A program made the position numbers and the translations under genes. The notes under the pieces were generated by a model, which saw nothing but the letters and a program-made list of their open reading frames with translations, did no database searches and was not told the origin of the DNA. A stretch of DNA of 64,000 bases from Hyphomonadaceae bacterium (GTDB taxonomy: Bacteria > Pseudomonadota > Alphaproteobacteria > Caulobacterales > Aquidulcibacteraceae): the NCBI GenBank assembly GCA_016791365.1, contig JAEUMT010000017.1:62001-126000 (forward strand), read 5' to 3'. Below, in pieces: positions 40,157 through 48,408 of the stretch; within the stretch, counting starts at the first letter, position 1, and the number at the start of each line of letters is the position of its first letter.

Positions 40157-40561
40157 ATGGAAAACCAGCGCGACTTGGTCCGCATGGCTGCCGATATCGC
40201 GGCGGCGTATGTTTCCGCTAACCCGGTTCAGCCGCAGGATCTGCCTGCCTTGATCCGAACCGTGCATAACGCGCTGCTTGAGGTGGCCGGGACGAGTGTG
40301 GCTGTCAGCGAGACGGCGCCTGAGCCGGCCGTGGCGATCAAGAAATCGGTCACCGCCGACTACATCATCTGCCTTGAGGACGGTAAGAAATTCAAATCGT
40401 TGAAGCGTCACCTGCGGACCCGCTACGCGATGACGCCGGACGAATACCGTAACAAATGGGGTCTGGCGCACGACTATCCGATGGTTGCGCCGAACTACGC
40501 CAAGGAGCGCTCGAACCTGGCGAAGCGCATGGGTCTGGGGCAAAGCCGCAAAGGCGGTTGA
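40157..40561 (+). CDS. mucR: MucR/Ros family transcriptional regulator
   Basis: 134 residues. Alphaproteobacterial MucR proteins are zinc-finger, H-NS-like global regulators of AT-rich promoters, acting in cell cycle and envelope control. The N-terminal oligomerisation part (LVRMAADIAAAYVSANPVQP) and the C-terminal finger (ICLEDGKKFKSLKRHLRTRY, then MTPDEYRNKWGL) are clear. Finger ligands C72, D75 and H85 are present, but the usual last His is R89, a change I believe occurs in other family members. Monocistronic in an AT-rich setting. Confidence 0.93.
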   Translation: MENQRDLVRMAADIAAAYVSANPVQPQDLPALIRTVHNALLEVAGTSVAVSETAPEPAVAIKKSVTADYIICLEDGKKFKSLKRHLRTRYAMTPDEYRNKWGLAHDYPMVAPNYAKERSNLAKRMGLGQSRKGG

Positions 40562-40663
40562 GAGTTCTCATCTCAAGTCCAGCGAGTGTTCATCGCGTGA
40601 TGACCAACCGGACCAAGCTCGCGCCGGTGACAATCCGCGGAAACGTTCACATAGTTTTGGCCC

Positions 40664-41284
40664 ATGATTTCGGACCAGCACCGCGCCATCTTCATTCACA
40701 TTCAGAAGACAGGCGGAACGTCGGTCTCTCTTGCGCTTGGCGGCGGACGCCGCGAAGCGCGCAAACACTGGACAGCGCAAGAGCTTCGTCGGGCGATCGA
40801 GCCAAGCGTGTGGGCGACGTACTACAAGTTTGCGTTCGTGCGGAATCCGTGGGCGCGTCTATTGTCGTGGTGGACGATGTTAGACGCCCAGCGTGAGCGC
40901 TTCGAGGCAGGACAGTCTGAAAATCCGCTCGTTTTGGCCGCTCTTCCACAGTGCAGGACGTTCACGGATTTCCTTGAGCGCATGGATGATGATGTTGTGA
41001 GCCCGAAGAGCGGGCACCGCACTAACATCTGGCGAAACCAGATAGACTATCTGATCGACGCGAACGGCGCGCTTCTCGTGGACTTCGTGGGGCGCACCGA
41101 AACACTGGCGCAGGATATCGAGCAAATCAGACCGCACCTGGCCGCACCGCTTGGCGCCATCGGACACGAGAATGCGTTTGAGCGCTCGCACTATTCCGAG
41201 ATCTACACGCCTGCTTTGCGCGCCCTTGTCGCAGAGCGCTACGCAAGCGACATCGCGCATTTTGGCTACACATTCGCGGATTGA
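40664..41284 (+). CDS. Sulfotransferase family protein
   Basis: 206 residues, a size typical of bacterial sulfotransferase family 2 proteins. The PAPS-binding 5' loop is IFIHIQKTGGTSVSLAL (about 9-25) and the 3'-phosphate motif is FAFVRNPWARLLSWW (about 57-71). The acceptor may be a surface glycan, but no polysaccharide genes lie nearby. It stands between mucR and the gafYZ-like pair. Confidence 0.85.
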   Translation: MISDQHRAIFIHIQKTGGTSVSLALGGGRREARKHWTAQELRRAIEPSVWATYYKFAFVRNPWARLLSWWTMLDAQRERFEAGQSENPLVLAALPQCRTFTDFLERMDDDVVSPKSGHRTNIWRNQIDYLIDANGALLVDFVGRTETLAQDIEQIRPHLAAPLGAIGHENAFERSHYSEIYTPALRALVAERYASDIAHFGYTFAD

Positions 41285-41384
41285 TCACGCTGCTGCCCGA
41301 TGCTTCGGTTGAGCGGGCGCGTTGGTTCAGCGGCAAGACCAAAGACGACGATATGCAGCTTGGTATCGCGCTTCGTGTATCCAG

Positions 41385-41404
41385 TCTAGGAAAATCTTCC
41401 TAGA
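41385..41404. promoter_or_regulatory. Perfect palindrome upstream of the gafY-like gene
   Basis: TCTAGGAA-N4-TTCCTAGA, with a further TAGGAAAAAATC at about 41407-41418. It lies about 85 bp before the gafY-like start in an AT-rich gap. It looks like a dimer operator; a repressor of GTA activation is a natural candidate (inference). Confidence 0.5.
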
Positions 41405-41489
41405 AATAGGAAAAAATCTATCCCACACTCCCGAGGTGGCCGTATCCTGCTGAGGCATGGCGGTCAGTTCTAAAGTGGAGGTGTTGGGA

Positions 41490-41840
41490 ATGGGCGTGTT
41501 GTCAAAACGCGCGGAAGACGCGGCGGCTGCCGAACTTGCCGCGAATGTCGTGGGGTACGCGCTCTGCGTGCCAGGCGGCGCGATCGTCGATGAGGCGCGG
41601 GGGTGCTCGAAGACGGCCTACGCGCGTCAGATCGCGATGTATCTTTGCCACGTTGCGTTTGAGCTAAGTCTGGCGCGCGTCGCGATTGCGTTCGGGCGCG
41701 ATCGCTCGACGGTGGCGCACGCATGTCACGCGATCGAAGACAGGCGCGACGAGCCGCAGTTTGATCTGTGGATCGGCTCGATCGAGGCCTCGCTCCGCGC
41801 GGCGCCGTCACCGATCATGGCGCAGTGTGTGTCCGCATGA
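41490..41840 (+). CDS. gafY: DnaA-domain-IV-like DNA-binding protein, GafY-type GTA activator
   Basis: 116 residues from ATG 41490, with GGAGG 8-9 nt upstream (ATG 41457 is less likely). The centre, ARQIAMYLCHVAFELSLARV and AFGRDRSTVAHACHAIEDR, reproduces the C-terminal helix-turn-helix of DnaA. In Caulobacter, GafY (DnaA-like) and GafZ activate the gene transfer agent; in Rhodobacter the two are fused as GafA. Here the DUF6456 gene follows by ATGA overlap and a GTA cluster lies 12 kb away, making this identity likely. Confidence 0.75.
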   Translation: MGVLSKRAEDAAAAELAANVVGYALCVPGGAIVDEARGCSKTAYARQIAMYLCHVAFELSLARVAIAFGRDRSTVAHACHAIEDRRDEPQFDLWIGSIEASLRAAPSPIMAQCVSA

Positions 41841-42571
41841 AGGAGCGGCGGATCGCGCGTGCGTTGTCGCGCCTGGCGCAAAGCGGGGCGTCACTACGCG
41901 CGCTTGGCGACGGCTCCGTCTATGGCGTCTTCGCCAAGCGCGACAGGCGTTCGCGTCCTCTTGTGCGGCTGAGCGCGGCGGAAGTGCGCGAGCTTGAGGC
42001 GCAGGGCGCCATTGAAGCGCGGGATGGCGAATATGGGCTGAGCGCGGCAGGTGCGGCGCGTGCGGCGCGGGAGGCGGCGCCGCCGCAGGAGGCGTTTCTC
42101 GCTCAACATCAATCGATTGTCGCGCGCGACGTCATCGGAGGAGATGGCCGCGTGCACAAGGTGCGCGGCATCGATCCCGATGTGGCAATGCGTAAGCTCG
42201 CGGCGTTGCGCGGAGTCGGCAACGAGCCCTGGTTGAGTGCTATCGAACTGTCAGCGGCCGGAAGGTTGCGTGCGGATTGGGCTGTTGGTGAGATTGGCCT
42301 GGTGCGTGGGACGGATTGGGGCGCGCCAATCGGATCAACACCGCGGAGCGCGAGCAATACGCAAGAGATTGCCATGGCGCGCCGTTGTGATGCGCGGCGG
42401 CGGGTTGGCGATGCGCTGGCGAAGCTGGCGTCGCCGTTGCGGCGCGTGGTCGAGCGCGTGTGTTTGTATGAAGAGGGCTTGGAGGCGCTGGAGCGCGCCG
42501 AAGGGTGGCCCGCACGCTCCGGCAAGCTGGCGCTGAAGCTCGGCTTGGCGCAATTGGCGGCGGCGCTCTAA
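41837..42571 (+). CDS. gafZ: DUF6456 protein, GafZ-type GTA activator
   Basis: 244 residues from ATG 41837 (ATGA overlap with gafY); an earlier in-frame ATG at 41768 lies inside gafY. The N-terminal helix region (MKERRIARALSRLAQSG) is followed after about 90 residues by the DUF6456 domain: FLAQHQSIVARDV-like sequence, PWLSAIELSAAGRLRADW, and VERVCLYEEGLEALER near the end. GafZ and the C-terminal part of GafA carry this domain and work with RNA polymerase to express GTA genes. Convergent with sufE, 4-bp overlap. Confidence 0.75.
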   Translation: MKERRIARALSRLAQSGASLRALGDGSVYGVFAKRDRRSRPLVRLSAAEVRELEAQGAIEARDGEYGLSAAGAARAAREAAPPQEAFLAQHQSIVARDVIGGDGRVHKVRGIDPDVAMRKLAALRGVGNEPWLSAIELSAAGRLRADWAVGEIGLVRGTDWGAPIGSTPRSASNTQEIAMARRCDARRRVGDALAKLASPLRRVVERVCLYEEGLEALERAEGWPARSGKLALKLGLAQLAAAL

Positions 42572-42993
42572 GCGGCGTTGCGCGCCTCGGCCTGAATGCG
42601 GTTCATCATGGAGAACAAGCCGTTGGAGCGCTGCATCGTCAGCGCGTCCTGGAGGCCAAGGCGTTCGAACACCGCTTTCGGGTCGACCGAGAGGATGTCT
42701 TCCGGCGTGCGGCCGGAGAAAATGCGCAGCAGCATGGCGATTTCACCGCGCACCAGGTGGGCGTCTGAATCGCCGCGAAAGAACAGCTTTTCCGGCTCTT
42801 CCGCGTGTTTTTCCGACACCAGCCAGACGCGGCTGACGCAGCCGCGGACGCGGTTTTCCTCGGTGCGTTCGCTCTCTTCGATGGGGGCGAGGCCGCGCGC
42901 GAGTTCGATCACATACGAAATGCGCTCCTCCCAGTCGGGGAGGAGCGCAAATTCGTCTGCTAGCTCTGTGATTGTTTGGTCGATGCCGGCCAT
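42568..42993 (-). CDS. sufE: Cysteine desulfuration protein SufE
   Basis: 141 residues. SufE accepts persulfide sulfur from SufS and passes it to the SufBCD scaffold for Fe-S assembly. The active-site loop ENRVRGCVSRVWL carries the accepting cysteine (C52), and the family blocks ELADEFALLPDWEERISYVI and GEIAMLLRIFSGRTPEDIL are present. It is separated from other suf genes, at least within this window. Confidence 0.93.
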   Translation of the reverse strand: MAGIDQTITELADEFALLPDWEERISYVIELARGLAPIEESERTEENRVRGCVSRVWLVSEKHAEEPEKLFFRGDSDAHLVRGEIAMLLRIFSGRTPEDILSVDPKAVFERLGLQDALTMQRSNGLFSMMNRIQAEARNAA

Positions 42994-43030
42994 GAGCTTC
43001 AGATGCGCCTTGCGGCGTACCTGGGCAAGA

Positions 43031-44074
43031 TCAGTCGCGGCCGCCGTGGCCGGAAACCGGCGTCATGGCGGTGGCGTCCGGCTGAGCGACGGCGCCGATG
43101 CACAGGCCGATGTCGCGCAAGCCGTGCTGACCAAGGCAGAAGGCGTTCTCATAGCGGAAACGGGCCGCCGACATGCATTGATACAGTTGGAGCTGGGCCA
43201 TCTCGATGCAATCGCGCGAACGCGGATCGGCAATGAGGCGGCTGACGGCGCTTTGGTTGGTGTTGACGGCGTCGAGCGCTTGAAGAGCCGCAACCGCGGC
43301 CATGCGATCCAGCGCTTCGCCGCGCGAGGCGTTCACGCGCCACGAGGCGCTGGCCGGCGTCGATGCAACTTCGACGACCTGGTCGCCGCCACGGACGGCG
43401 TCCCAGAAGCGGCGGCCGCCATACGCCGAAGGGTCCGACGTTGGCGAGAAGCTGAGCGGCGTTACTGAAAGGCGCGGCGCGACGGCTGTCGGCACGGCGT
43501 CGGACGGGGCGCCATCGCGGCCGAGCGAGCGAACGCGCTGAACGCGTGCGGCCTGGCCTGGAGCGACTGCGTTCGCCCAACGCTGGTTCTGCAGCGAGTA
43601 GGCCATTTCCTGATAGCGGTCGGCGACGCTGATGATGCGGGCGCTGTCGGCGTTGGCCGAGGCGAGCAGCATGTTGGTGGCTTCCTGGCCGCCGCGGAGG
43701 CCGCGTGCGTAGGAGGGATCAACGGTGACGGCCCAGATGACGGCGTCGCGGCCATAATAGGCGGCGGCGTCGCGCACGCCCTGGACGAAGGCCGGCGATT
43801 GCGCGGCGGTGTTGGCGCCGTAGGCCACCCAGCCGCGCGTGAGCGCGTCGCGGTTGTGGCGGGAGACGCGGTCGAGCGCGGACTCCAGGGCGTTGGCGTC
43901 GCGCATCGTCGATGAGCGCAATTCTGAAACGTCGCTTTGATAAGCGGCGTAGGCTGTAACCGCAGTCTGCAGATCGACGCTGCCCGCCGCATCCGTAGAT
44001 GCCGGCGTTTGTGCATTGGCGACCCCTAGAAGGGCGACGGCCGCGGTTGTTGTCCAGACCGCAAGGCTACGCAT
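43031..44074 (-). CDS. Hypothetical exported protein, 347 aa
   Basis: From ATG 44074, with GGGAGCAG upstream, a signal peptide MRSLAVWTTTAAVALLGVANAQ is followed by a helical region rich in Ala/Asp/Arg (AYAAYQSDVSELRSSTMRDA). Four cysteines lie near the C-terminus (DCIEM, QCMSA, FCLGQ, LCIGA), suggesting two disulfides. I do not recognise the family; a periplasmic location is likely. The frame is open to 44545 but that part is antisense to the kinase gene. Confidence 0.68.
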   Translation of the reverse strand: MRSLAVWTTTAAVALLGVANAQTPASTDAAGSVDLQTAVTAYAAYQSDVSELRSSTMRDANALESALDRVSRHNRDALTRGWVAYGANTAAQSPAFVQGVRDAAAYYGRDAVIWAVTVDPSYARGLRGGQEATNMLLASANADSARIISVADRYQEMAYSLQNQRWANAVAPGQAARVQRVRSLGRDGAPSDAVPTAVAPRLSVTPLSFSPTSDPSAYGGRRFWDAVRGGDQVVEVASTPASASWRVNASRGEALDRMAAVAALQALDAVNTNQSAVSRLIADPRSRDCIEMAQLQLYQCMSAARFRYENAFCLGQHGLRDIGLCIGAVAQPDATAMTPVSGHGGRD

Positions 44075-44186
44075 CGGCTTCTGCTCCCTAATCCTAGATT
44101 GGTGAGTCCGCTTCCGAGAACGACTCGTAGCGGGCACTCTGTCCCCCAGCGCGTTAAGAAGTCTTTTACTCGCGGGCGACCTTTTA

Positions 44187-45383
44187 GTGTCAACACAACT
44201 GGCAGTAAGGCCGGGTGCAAAAGCAGCACCAATGGCAGTTGCGCTGGCTTGGGCCGGTTGGATTTGGGCTGCCGGCGTGGTCGTGGCGGCCTTTATCGGT
44301 GTTTTTAGCGGTGGGGAGCGCCAGGATGTGGCCGCGGCGAGCGCTTTAGCGTTAGCGCCAGCGCTCATCGGATTCATCCTATTGCCGTTAATCGGGCTGC
44401 GCTGGGGGGCGCTCGCTCTCATTTTGGCATGGATTGTTGCGCTCACGGGACTGGTGGCGGGAACCGGCGGCTGGGGATCGCCGCTGGCGGCGGGGCTGCT
44501 GATCCCGGTGGCGCTGGCGCGTACGCTTGGGCGCTGGACGCGCATCGCCGGGATTGGCGCGGTTGCCGGTTACGCGGCGTCGGGGCTGGCGCCGCTAATG
44601 TATGCGGGGCTCGGGCGGTTCACGGTGGCGCTGACGTTTGCGGCGCTGGTGCTGATCGTGTGGCTGACGGGCTTTGCCCAGCGGCGTGACACGCGGGAGG
44701 CGGCGGCCGGGCAGCGGATCGCAGAAGTGTCGCATGAATTGCGGACGCCGCTGACGCACATTCTTGGCTTCTCGGAAATGATCGAGCGGCAAATCTTTGG
44801 CGAGATCGGGTCGCGCTACGTTGAGTATGCGGGGCTGATCCGGAAGAGCGGCACGCATCTTCTTGGACTGGTGAACGATCTGCTGGATCTGTCGCGGATC
44901 GATGCGGGCAAGTTCGAGGTGCAGCTGGGCACGTTCGATGTGCGCGCTGTGATTGAGGACGTGGTGCGGGTTTCGGTCGATAGCGCCGAGAAAAAGCAGA
45001 TCGCGCTGGGAATGTTGACGCCCGAGGCGGCGCTCAAGGTTCACGCCGATGACCGGGCGGTGAAGCGGATGCTGATCAACACGGTGAGCAACGCCATCAA
45101 GTTCACGCCGGAGGGCGGCAAGGTGATGGTGCAGGCGAGCGAGGTGAACGGCGTGCTGCGGCTGGATACGATCGACAACGGGCCAGGCATTCCCGAAGCG
45201 GAGCGCGCGATCCTTGGTCAAGCCTATGAGCGCGGTTCAGGCGGCGCACGTGCGGAGGGGACGGGCCTGGGCCTATCGCTGGTGCGGGCGCTGGCGGCGC
45301 TGCATGGCGGGACGCTGAGCTTTCATGAAGCGCCGGGCGGCGGCGCCTTGGTGCGCATTACGTTGCCGGTGCTGGCCGACTAG
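44187..45383 (+). CDS. Sensor histidine kinase, multi-helix membrane type
   Basis: 398 residues from GTG 44187 (ATG 44232 possible). The first 165 residues contain about six hydrophobic helices and no periplasmic sensor domain. The kinase core has the H-box AEVSHELRTPLTHILGFSEM with H183, the N-box NTVSNAIKFTPEGG, and G-boxes DNGPGIPEAE and GTGLGLSLVRAL. The H-box resembles that of DivJ/PleC-type kinases. No response regulator gene is adjacent, so the partner is encoded elsewhere. Confidence 0.88.
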   Translation: MSTQLAVRPGAKAAPMAVALAWAGWIWAAGVVVAAFIGVFSGGERQDVAAASALALAPALIGFILLPLIGLRWGALALILAWIVALTGLVAGTGGWGSPLAAGLLIPVALARTLGRWTRIAGIGAVAGYAASGLAPLMYAGLGRFTVALTFAALVLIVWLTGFAQRRDTREAAAGQRIAEVSHELRTPLTHILGFSEMIERQIFGEIGSRYVEYAGLIRKSGTHLLGLVNDLLDLSRIDAGKFEVQLGTFDVRAVIEDVVRVSVDSAEKKQIALGMLTPEAALKVHADDRAVKRMLINTVSNAIKFTPEGGKVMVQASEVNGVLRLDTIDNGPGIPEAERAILGQAYERGSGGARAEGTGLGLSLVRALAALHGGTLSFHEAPGGGALVRITLPVLAD

Positions 45384-46219
45384 CGTTGAAGCGTAAGAAA
45401 CGCGCGCGCGGCGGCGACGTCGCCGACTTCGACGAGCAGGCGCTGCGTGGCGCGGCCGGTTTCGAGCCGCAGCTCAACGGTTTCGCGCGGATCGAGGGCG
45501 ACGAGATCGCGGAAGGCGGTGTCGGGGAAGGTGTAGATGGCGGTGCGTTCGCCGTTGTGGGTTTCGATCGTGCGTACCGAAGGGATGCTGACCGACGCCA
45601 TCGGAGAAGGCAGTCCAGCTTCGAGACCTTGCGAGATGCGCTGTGGCAGAGCGACTTCGCGCATGGGGCCGCGATCGCGGTCGCGGATGATCAATTGCAC
45701 GGAAGCCGGCGCGGTTGCGCCGCGTGCGAGCGGCAGCGCGAGCGTCAGGCGCTGAACGTCGCGGACTTGGCGAACGCCGAAGAGAGCGGGTATCGGCGCT
45801 TCGATCCCCTGGCTGAGGCGCCAGCCCGATTGATCGACAACGCGCCGCGCGCGCCAGGAGCGATCCCAGCCGGGAAACAGCATGGTGCCGGTATTGGCCC
45901 ACGCGGCGAAGCTGCGGCGGGCGTTGGCGGCGGCGGTCGCGGTGCGTTCGTCGGCGCAGGTGCGGGCGCGGGCGGCGTTGACGGCGGCGGTCTCAAGTTC
46001 GCGCAGGTTGGCGCTGGTCCAGCCCGAGCGCAGCAAAGCGCCGCGCGCCTGGGCGAGGCCAACGCTTAAGGCCGAGCGGATGCTGGGTTCAAAGAGGCGG
46101 CATTGCGCGTCAGCTTCCAAGAGCCCGCGCCGCTCGACGAAGGCGGTGCGTGCGTTGGGTTCGGTGGCCGAAGCGGCGCCGGCTGTCCCGAGGACGAGGG
46201 CAAGTAAGATGAAGCGCAT
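45380..46219 (-). CDS. Hypothetical exported protein, 279 aa
   Basis: Signal peptide MRFILLALVLGTAGAASAT, then an Ala/Arg-rich helical half with two cysteines (AQCRLF, ARTCADER), then a beta-rich C-terminal half (VQLIIRDRDRGPMREVALPQ, AIYTFPDTAFRDLV). It is convergent with the kinase, 4-bp stop overlap. I do not recognise a family; it may be periplasmic. Confidence 0.65.
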   Translation of the reverse strand: MRFILLALVLGTAGAASATEPNARTAFVERRGLLEADAQCRLFEPSIRSALSVGLAQARGALLRSGWTSANLRELETAAVNAARARTCADERTATAAANARRSFAAWANTGTMLFPGWDRSWRARRVVDQSGWRLSQGIEAPIPALFGVRQVRDVQRLTLALPLARGATAPASVQLIIRDRDRGPMREVALPQRISQGLEAGLPSPMASVSIPSVRTIETHNGERTAIYTFPDTAFRDLVALDPRETVELRLETGRATQRLLVEVGDVAAARAFLTLQR

Positions 46220-46269
46220 GCGAGCGTGAAAGGTTAAGCTCAGGTTGTTGAATTCTGGTGAATGACGGC

Positions 46270-46617
46270 ATGGAAGAGCTCAAGACCGATTTTTGGGCCA
46301 GCGCCCTGATCCGCCGCGCGCAGATCGCGGGGGCGTTCGCGGGCGTCGTGAAGAAGGGCGATACGGATGCCGGCGCCGTGCTGGTGAAGGTGGCGACGTT
46401 GAACGGCAAGGCGCGGCTCTATGGGCCGGCGCGGAATGGCGAGGGCGAACGGATTTGGCTGGATTTGTCGGCCGGCGCGCTTGGCGATGTTGAGAGCGAT
46501 GTGGACGAGTACGTCCGTAAGCGGCGCACCGGCGATCCGGACCTTTGGGTGATCGAGATCGAGGACCGCGAGGGTCGGCACTTTTTGATGGAGCCGGTGG
46601 ACTCTAGTGCTGGTTGA
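46270..46617 (+). CDS. DUF1491 family protein
   Basis: 115 residues from ATG 46270 (MEELKTDFWASALIRRAQI), which fits the usual DUF1491 start better than the GTG at 46258. Family blocks are the N-terminal LKTDFWASALIRR, VKKGDTDAGAVLVKV and DPDLWVIEIEDREGRHF. The function is unknown; the family is common in Alphaproteobacteria. Confidence 0.85.
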   Translation: MEELKTDFWASALIRRAQIAGAFAGVVKKGDTDAGAVLVKVATLNGKARLYGPARNGEGERIWLDLSAGALGDVESDVDEYVRKRRTGDPDLWVIEIEDREGRHFLMEPVDSSAG

Positions 46618-46643
46618 GGCTCGACGCTGCGTTGGCGCCGTCC

Positions 46644-46721
46644 TTCGACAGGTTCAGGGCGCCGCCAATTTAGCCTTGGCGCCATGTTTTCAGTAGCGTC
46701 ATCCCCGGATTTAGTCCGGGG
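46644..46721. repeat. Type A repeat variant followed by type B palindrome
   Basis: TTCGACAGGTTCAG at 46644-46657 and CCCCGGATTTAGTCCGGGG at 46703-46721, followed by TTGTCGAA. They fill the gap before prfC. Confidence 0.65.
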
Positions 46722-46803
46722 TTGTCGAAGCAGACGCGGGCCTCGAGTTGATCCGGGGAGGCCATGCGCGTAAACGCCCCGCTCCACTTCATGTAGAGAC
46801 CTG

Positions 46804-48408
46804 ATGTCCGCCGACCCCGCCACCGAGGCCGCACGCCGCAGAACTTTTGCGATCATCTCGCACCCCGACGCGGGCAAGACGACGCTGACCGAGTCCTTGC
46901 TGCTCGCGGGCGGGGCCATCCACTTGGCCGGTGAAGTGGCGGCGCGCGGGCAGGCGCGGCGGACAACATCGGACTGGATGAAGATCGAGCGCGAGCGCGG
47001 CATCTCGGTGTCGAGTTCGGTGATGATGTTCGAGCACGACAACATGGTCTTCAACTTGCTCGACACGCCGGGCCACGAAGACTTCTCGGAAGATACGTAT
47101 CGCACGCTGACCGCGGCGGACTCCGCCATCATGGTGCTCGACGCCGCGAAGGGCATCGAGCCGCAGACGTTGAAGCTGTTTGAGGTTTGCCGGCTCCGCG
47201 ACATTCCGATCACGACGTTCATCAACAAGATGGATCGCGAAGCGCTCGATCCGTTTGAGCTGTTGGATGAGATCCACACGAAACTGGCGATGGATACCGT
47301 GCCGATGTATTGGCCGGCGGCGTCGGGGCAGCGCTTTGGCGGCATGCTCGATCTCACGACGGATGAGTTTGTGCCCTTCCGGCGTTTGGAGCACGGCGAA
47401 GAGGGCTTTGCGATCGAGGCGCGGCAGCGGCGTGGCGCAAGCAACTTTCTTCACGGCCTGCGCGACGATGTGCGCGCTGAACTGGAAGAGACCGCGGAGT
47501 TGGCGCGTGAGGGGTTGCCGAAGTTTGATCTGGCGGCGTTTCGCGAGGGGCATCTGACGCCGGTTTATTTTGGTTCGGCGCTGCGCCGTTATGGCGTGCT
47601 GGAATTGCTCGCGGGGCTTGGCGCCAATGCGCCGCCGCCGCGTCCGCTCAAAGCTAAGGTGAAGGGCGCCGAGACAGAGATCGCGCCGGGGCGCAATGAC
47701 GTGAGCGGCTTCATCTTCAAGATTCAAGCGAACATGGATCCCAAGCACCGCGACCGCGTCGGCTTCTTCCGGATTTCGTCGGGCAAGTTTCAGCGTGGAA
47801 TGACGTTAAAGACGGCGGCGGGCAAAGGCTTCAACGTCCACAATCCGATGATGTTCATGGCGCAAGATCGTGAGATCGCGCAGGAAGCGTTTCCTGGCGA
47901 TGTGATCGGTATTCCGAGCCATGGCGGATTGCGTGTCGGGGACTCGCTCTCGCAATCCGGTGACGTGGTGTTCCAGGGCATTCCAAACTTCGCGCCGGAA
48001 ATTCTAAAGCGCGTGCGCGTGAAAGACCCGTTGAAGCAGAAGCACTTGCGTAAGGCGCTGGAGTCGCTCGGCGAAGAGGGCGTGACGCAGGTGTTCAAGC
48101 CGGTGTTCGGCGGCGATCTGGTGGTTGGCGCTGTTGGTCAGTTGCAGTTTGAAGTGCTGGATGAGCGGATGAAGGCTGAGTACGGGCTCGAAGTCATCTT
48201 TGAGACGTCGCCCTATCAGGCCGCGCGCTGGGTGAGCGCGGAGAGCCGCGCTGATCTTGAGGCGTTCGCGCAGAAGTCAGCGTCTCAGATGGCCGAGGAT
48301 GTCGACAACTCGCCGGTCTATCTTGGCAAGAGCGCGTGGGAGATCGGCTACGTGCAGGACAAGAACCCGAAGATCAGGTTCAGCGACACTAAAGAGCGCG
48401 CAGCTTAA
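46804..48408 (+). CDS. prfC: Peptide chain release factor 3
   Basis: 534 residues. RF3 is a translational GTPase that recycles RF1/RF2 after termination. The GTPase motifs are HPDAGKTTLTES (G1), DTPGHEDFSEDTYRTL (G3) and NKMDREALD (G4); the RF3-typical RRTTSDWMKIERERGISVSS and the C-terminal domain (TQVFKPVFGGDLVVGAVGQL) confirm RF3 rather than EF-G. Full length. It converges on the DUF2336 gene with a 4-bp stop overlap. Confidence 0.97.
   Translation: MSADPATEAARRRTFAIISHPDAGKTTLTESLLLAGGAIHLAGEVAARGQARRTTSDWMKIERERGISVSSSVMMFEHDNMVFNLLDTPGHEDFSEDTYRTLTAADSAIMVLDAAKGIEPQTLKLFEVCRLRDIPITTFINKMDREALDPFELLDEIHTKLAMDTVPMYWPAASGQRFGGMLDLTTDEFVPFRRLEHGEEGFAIEARQRRGASNFLHGLRDDVRAELEETAELAREGLPKFDLAAFREGHLTPVYFGSALRRYGVLELLAGLGANAPPPRPLKAKVKGAETEIAPGRNDVSGFIFKIQANMDPKHRDRVGFFRISSGKFQRGMTLKTAAGKGFNVHNPMMFMAQDREIAQEAFPGDVIGIPSHGGLRVGDSLSQSGDVVFQGIPNFAPEILKRVRVKDPLKQKHLRKALESLGEEGVTQVFKPVFGGDLVVGAVGQLQFEVLDERMKAEYGLEVIFETSPYQAARWVSAESRADLEAFAQKSASQMAEDVDNSPVYLGKSAWEIGYVQDKNPKIRFSDTKERAA

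Noticed and set aside
40018-40221. 67-codon frame in the mucR promoter region
   Set aside because: Overlaps the mucR start in another frame and lies in AT-rich regulatory DNA; no homology pattern.
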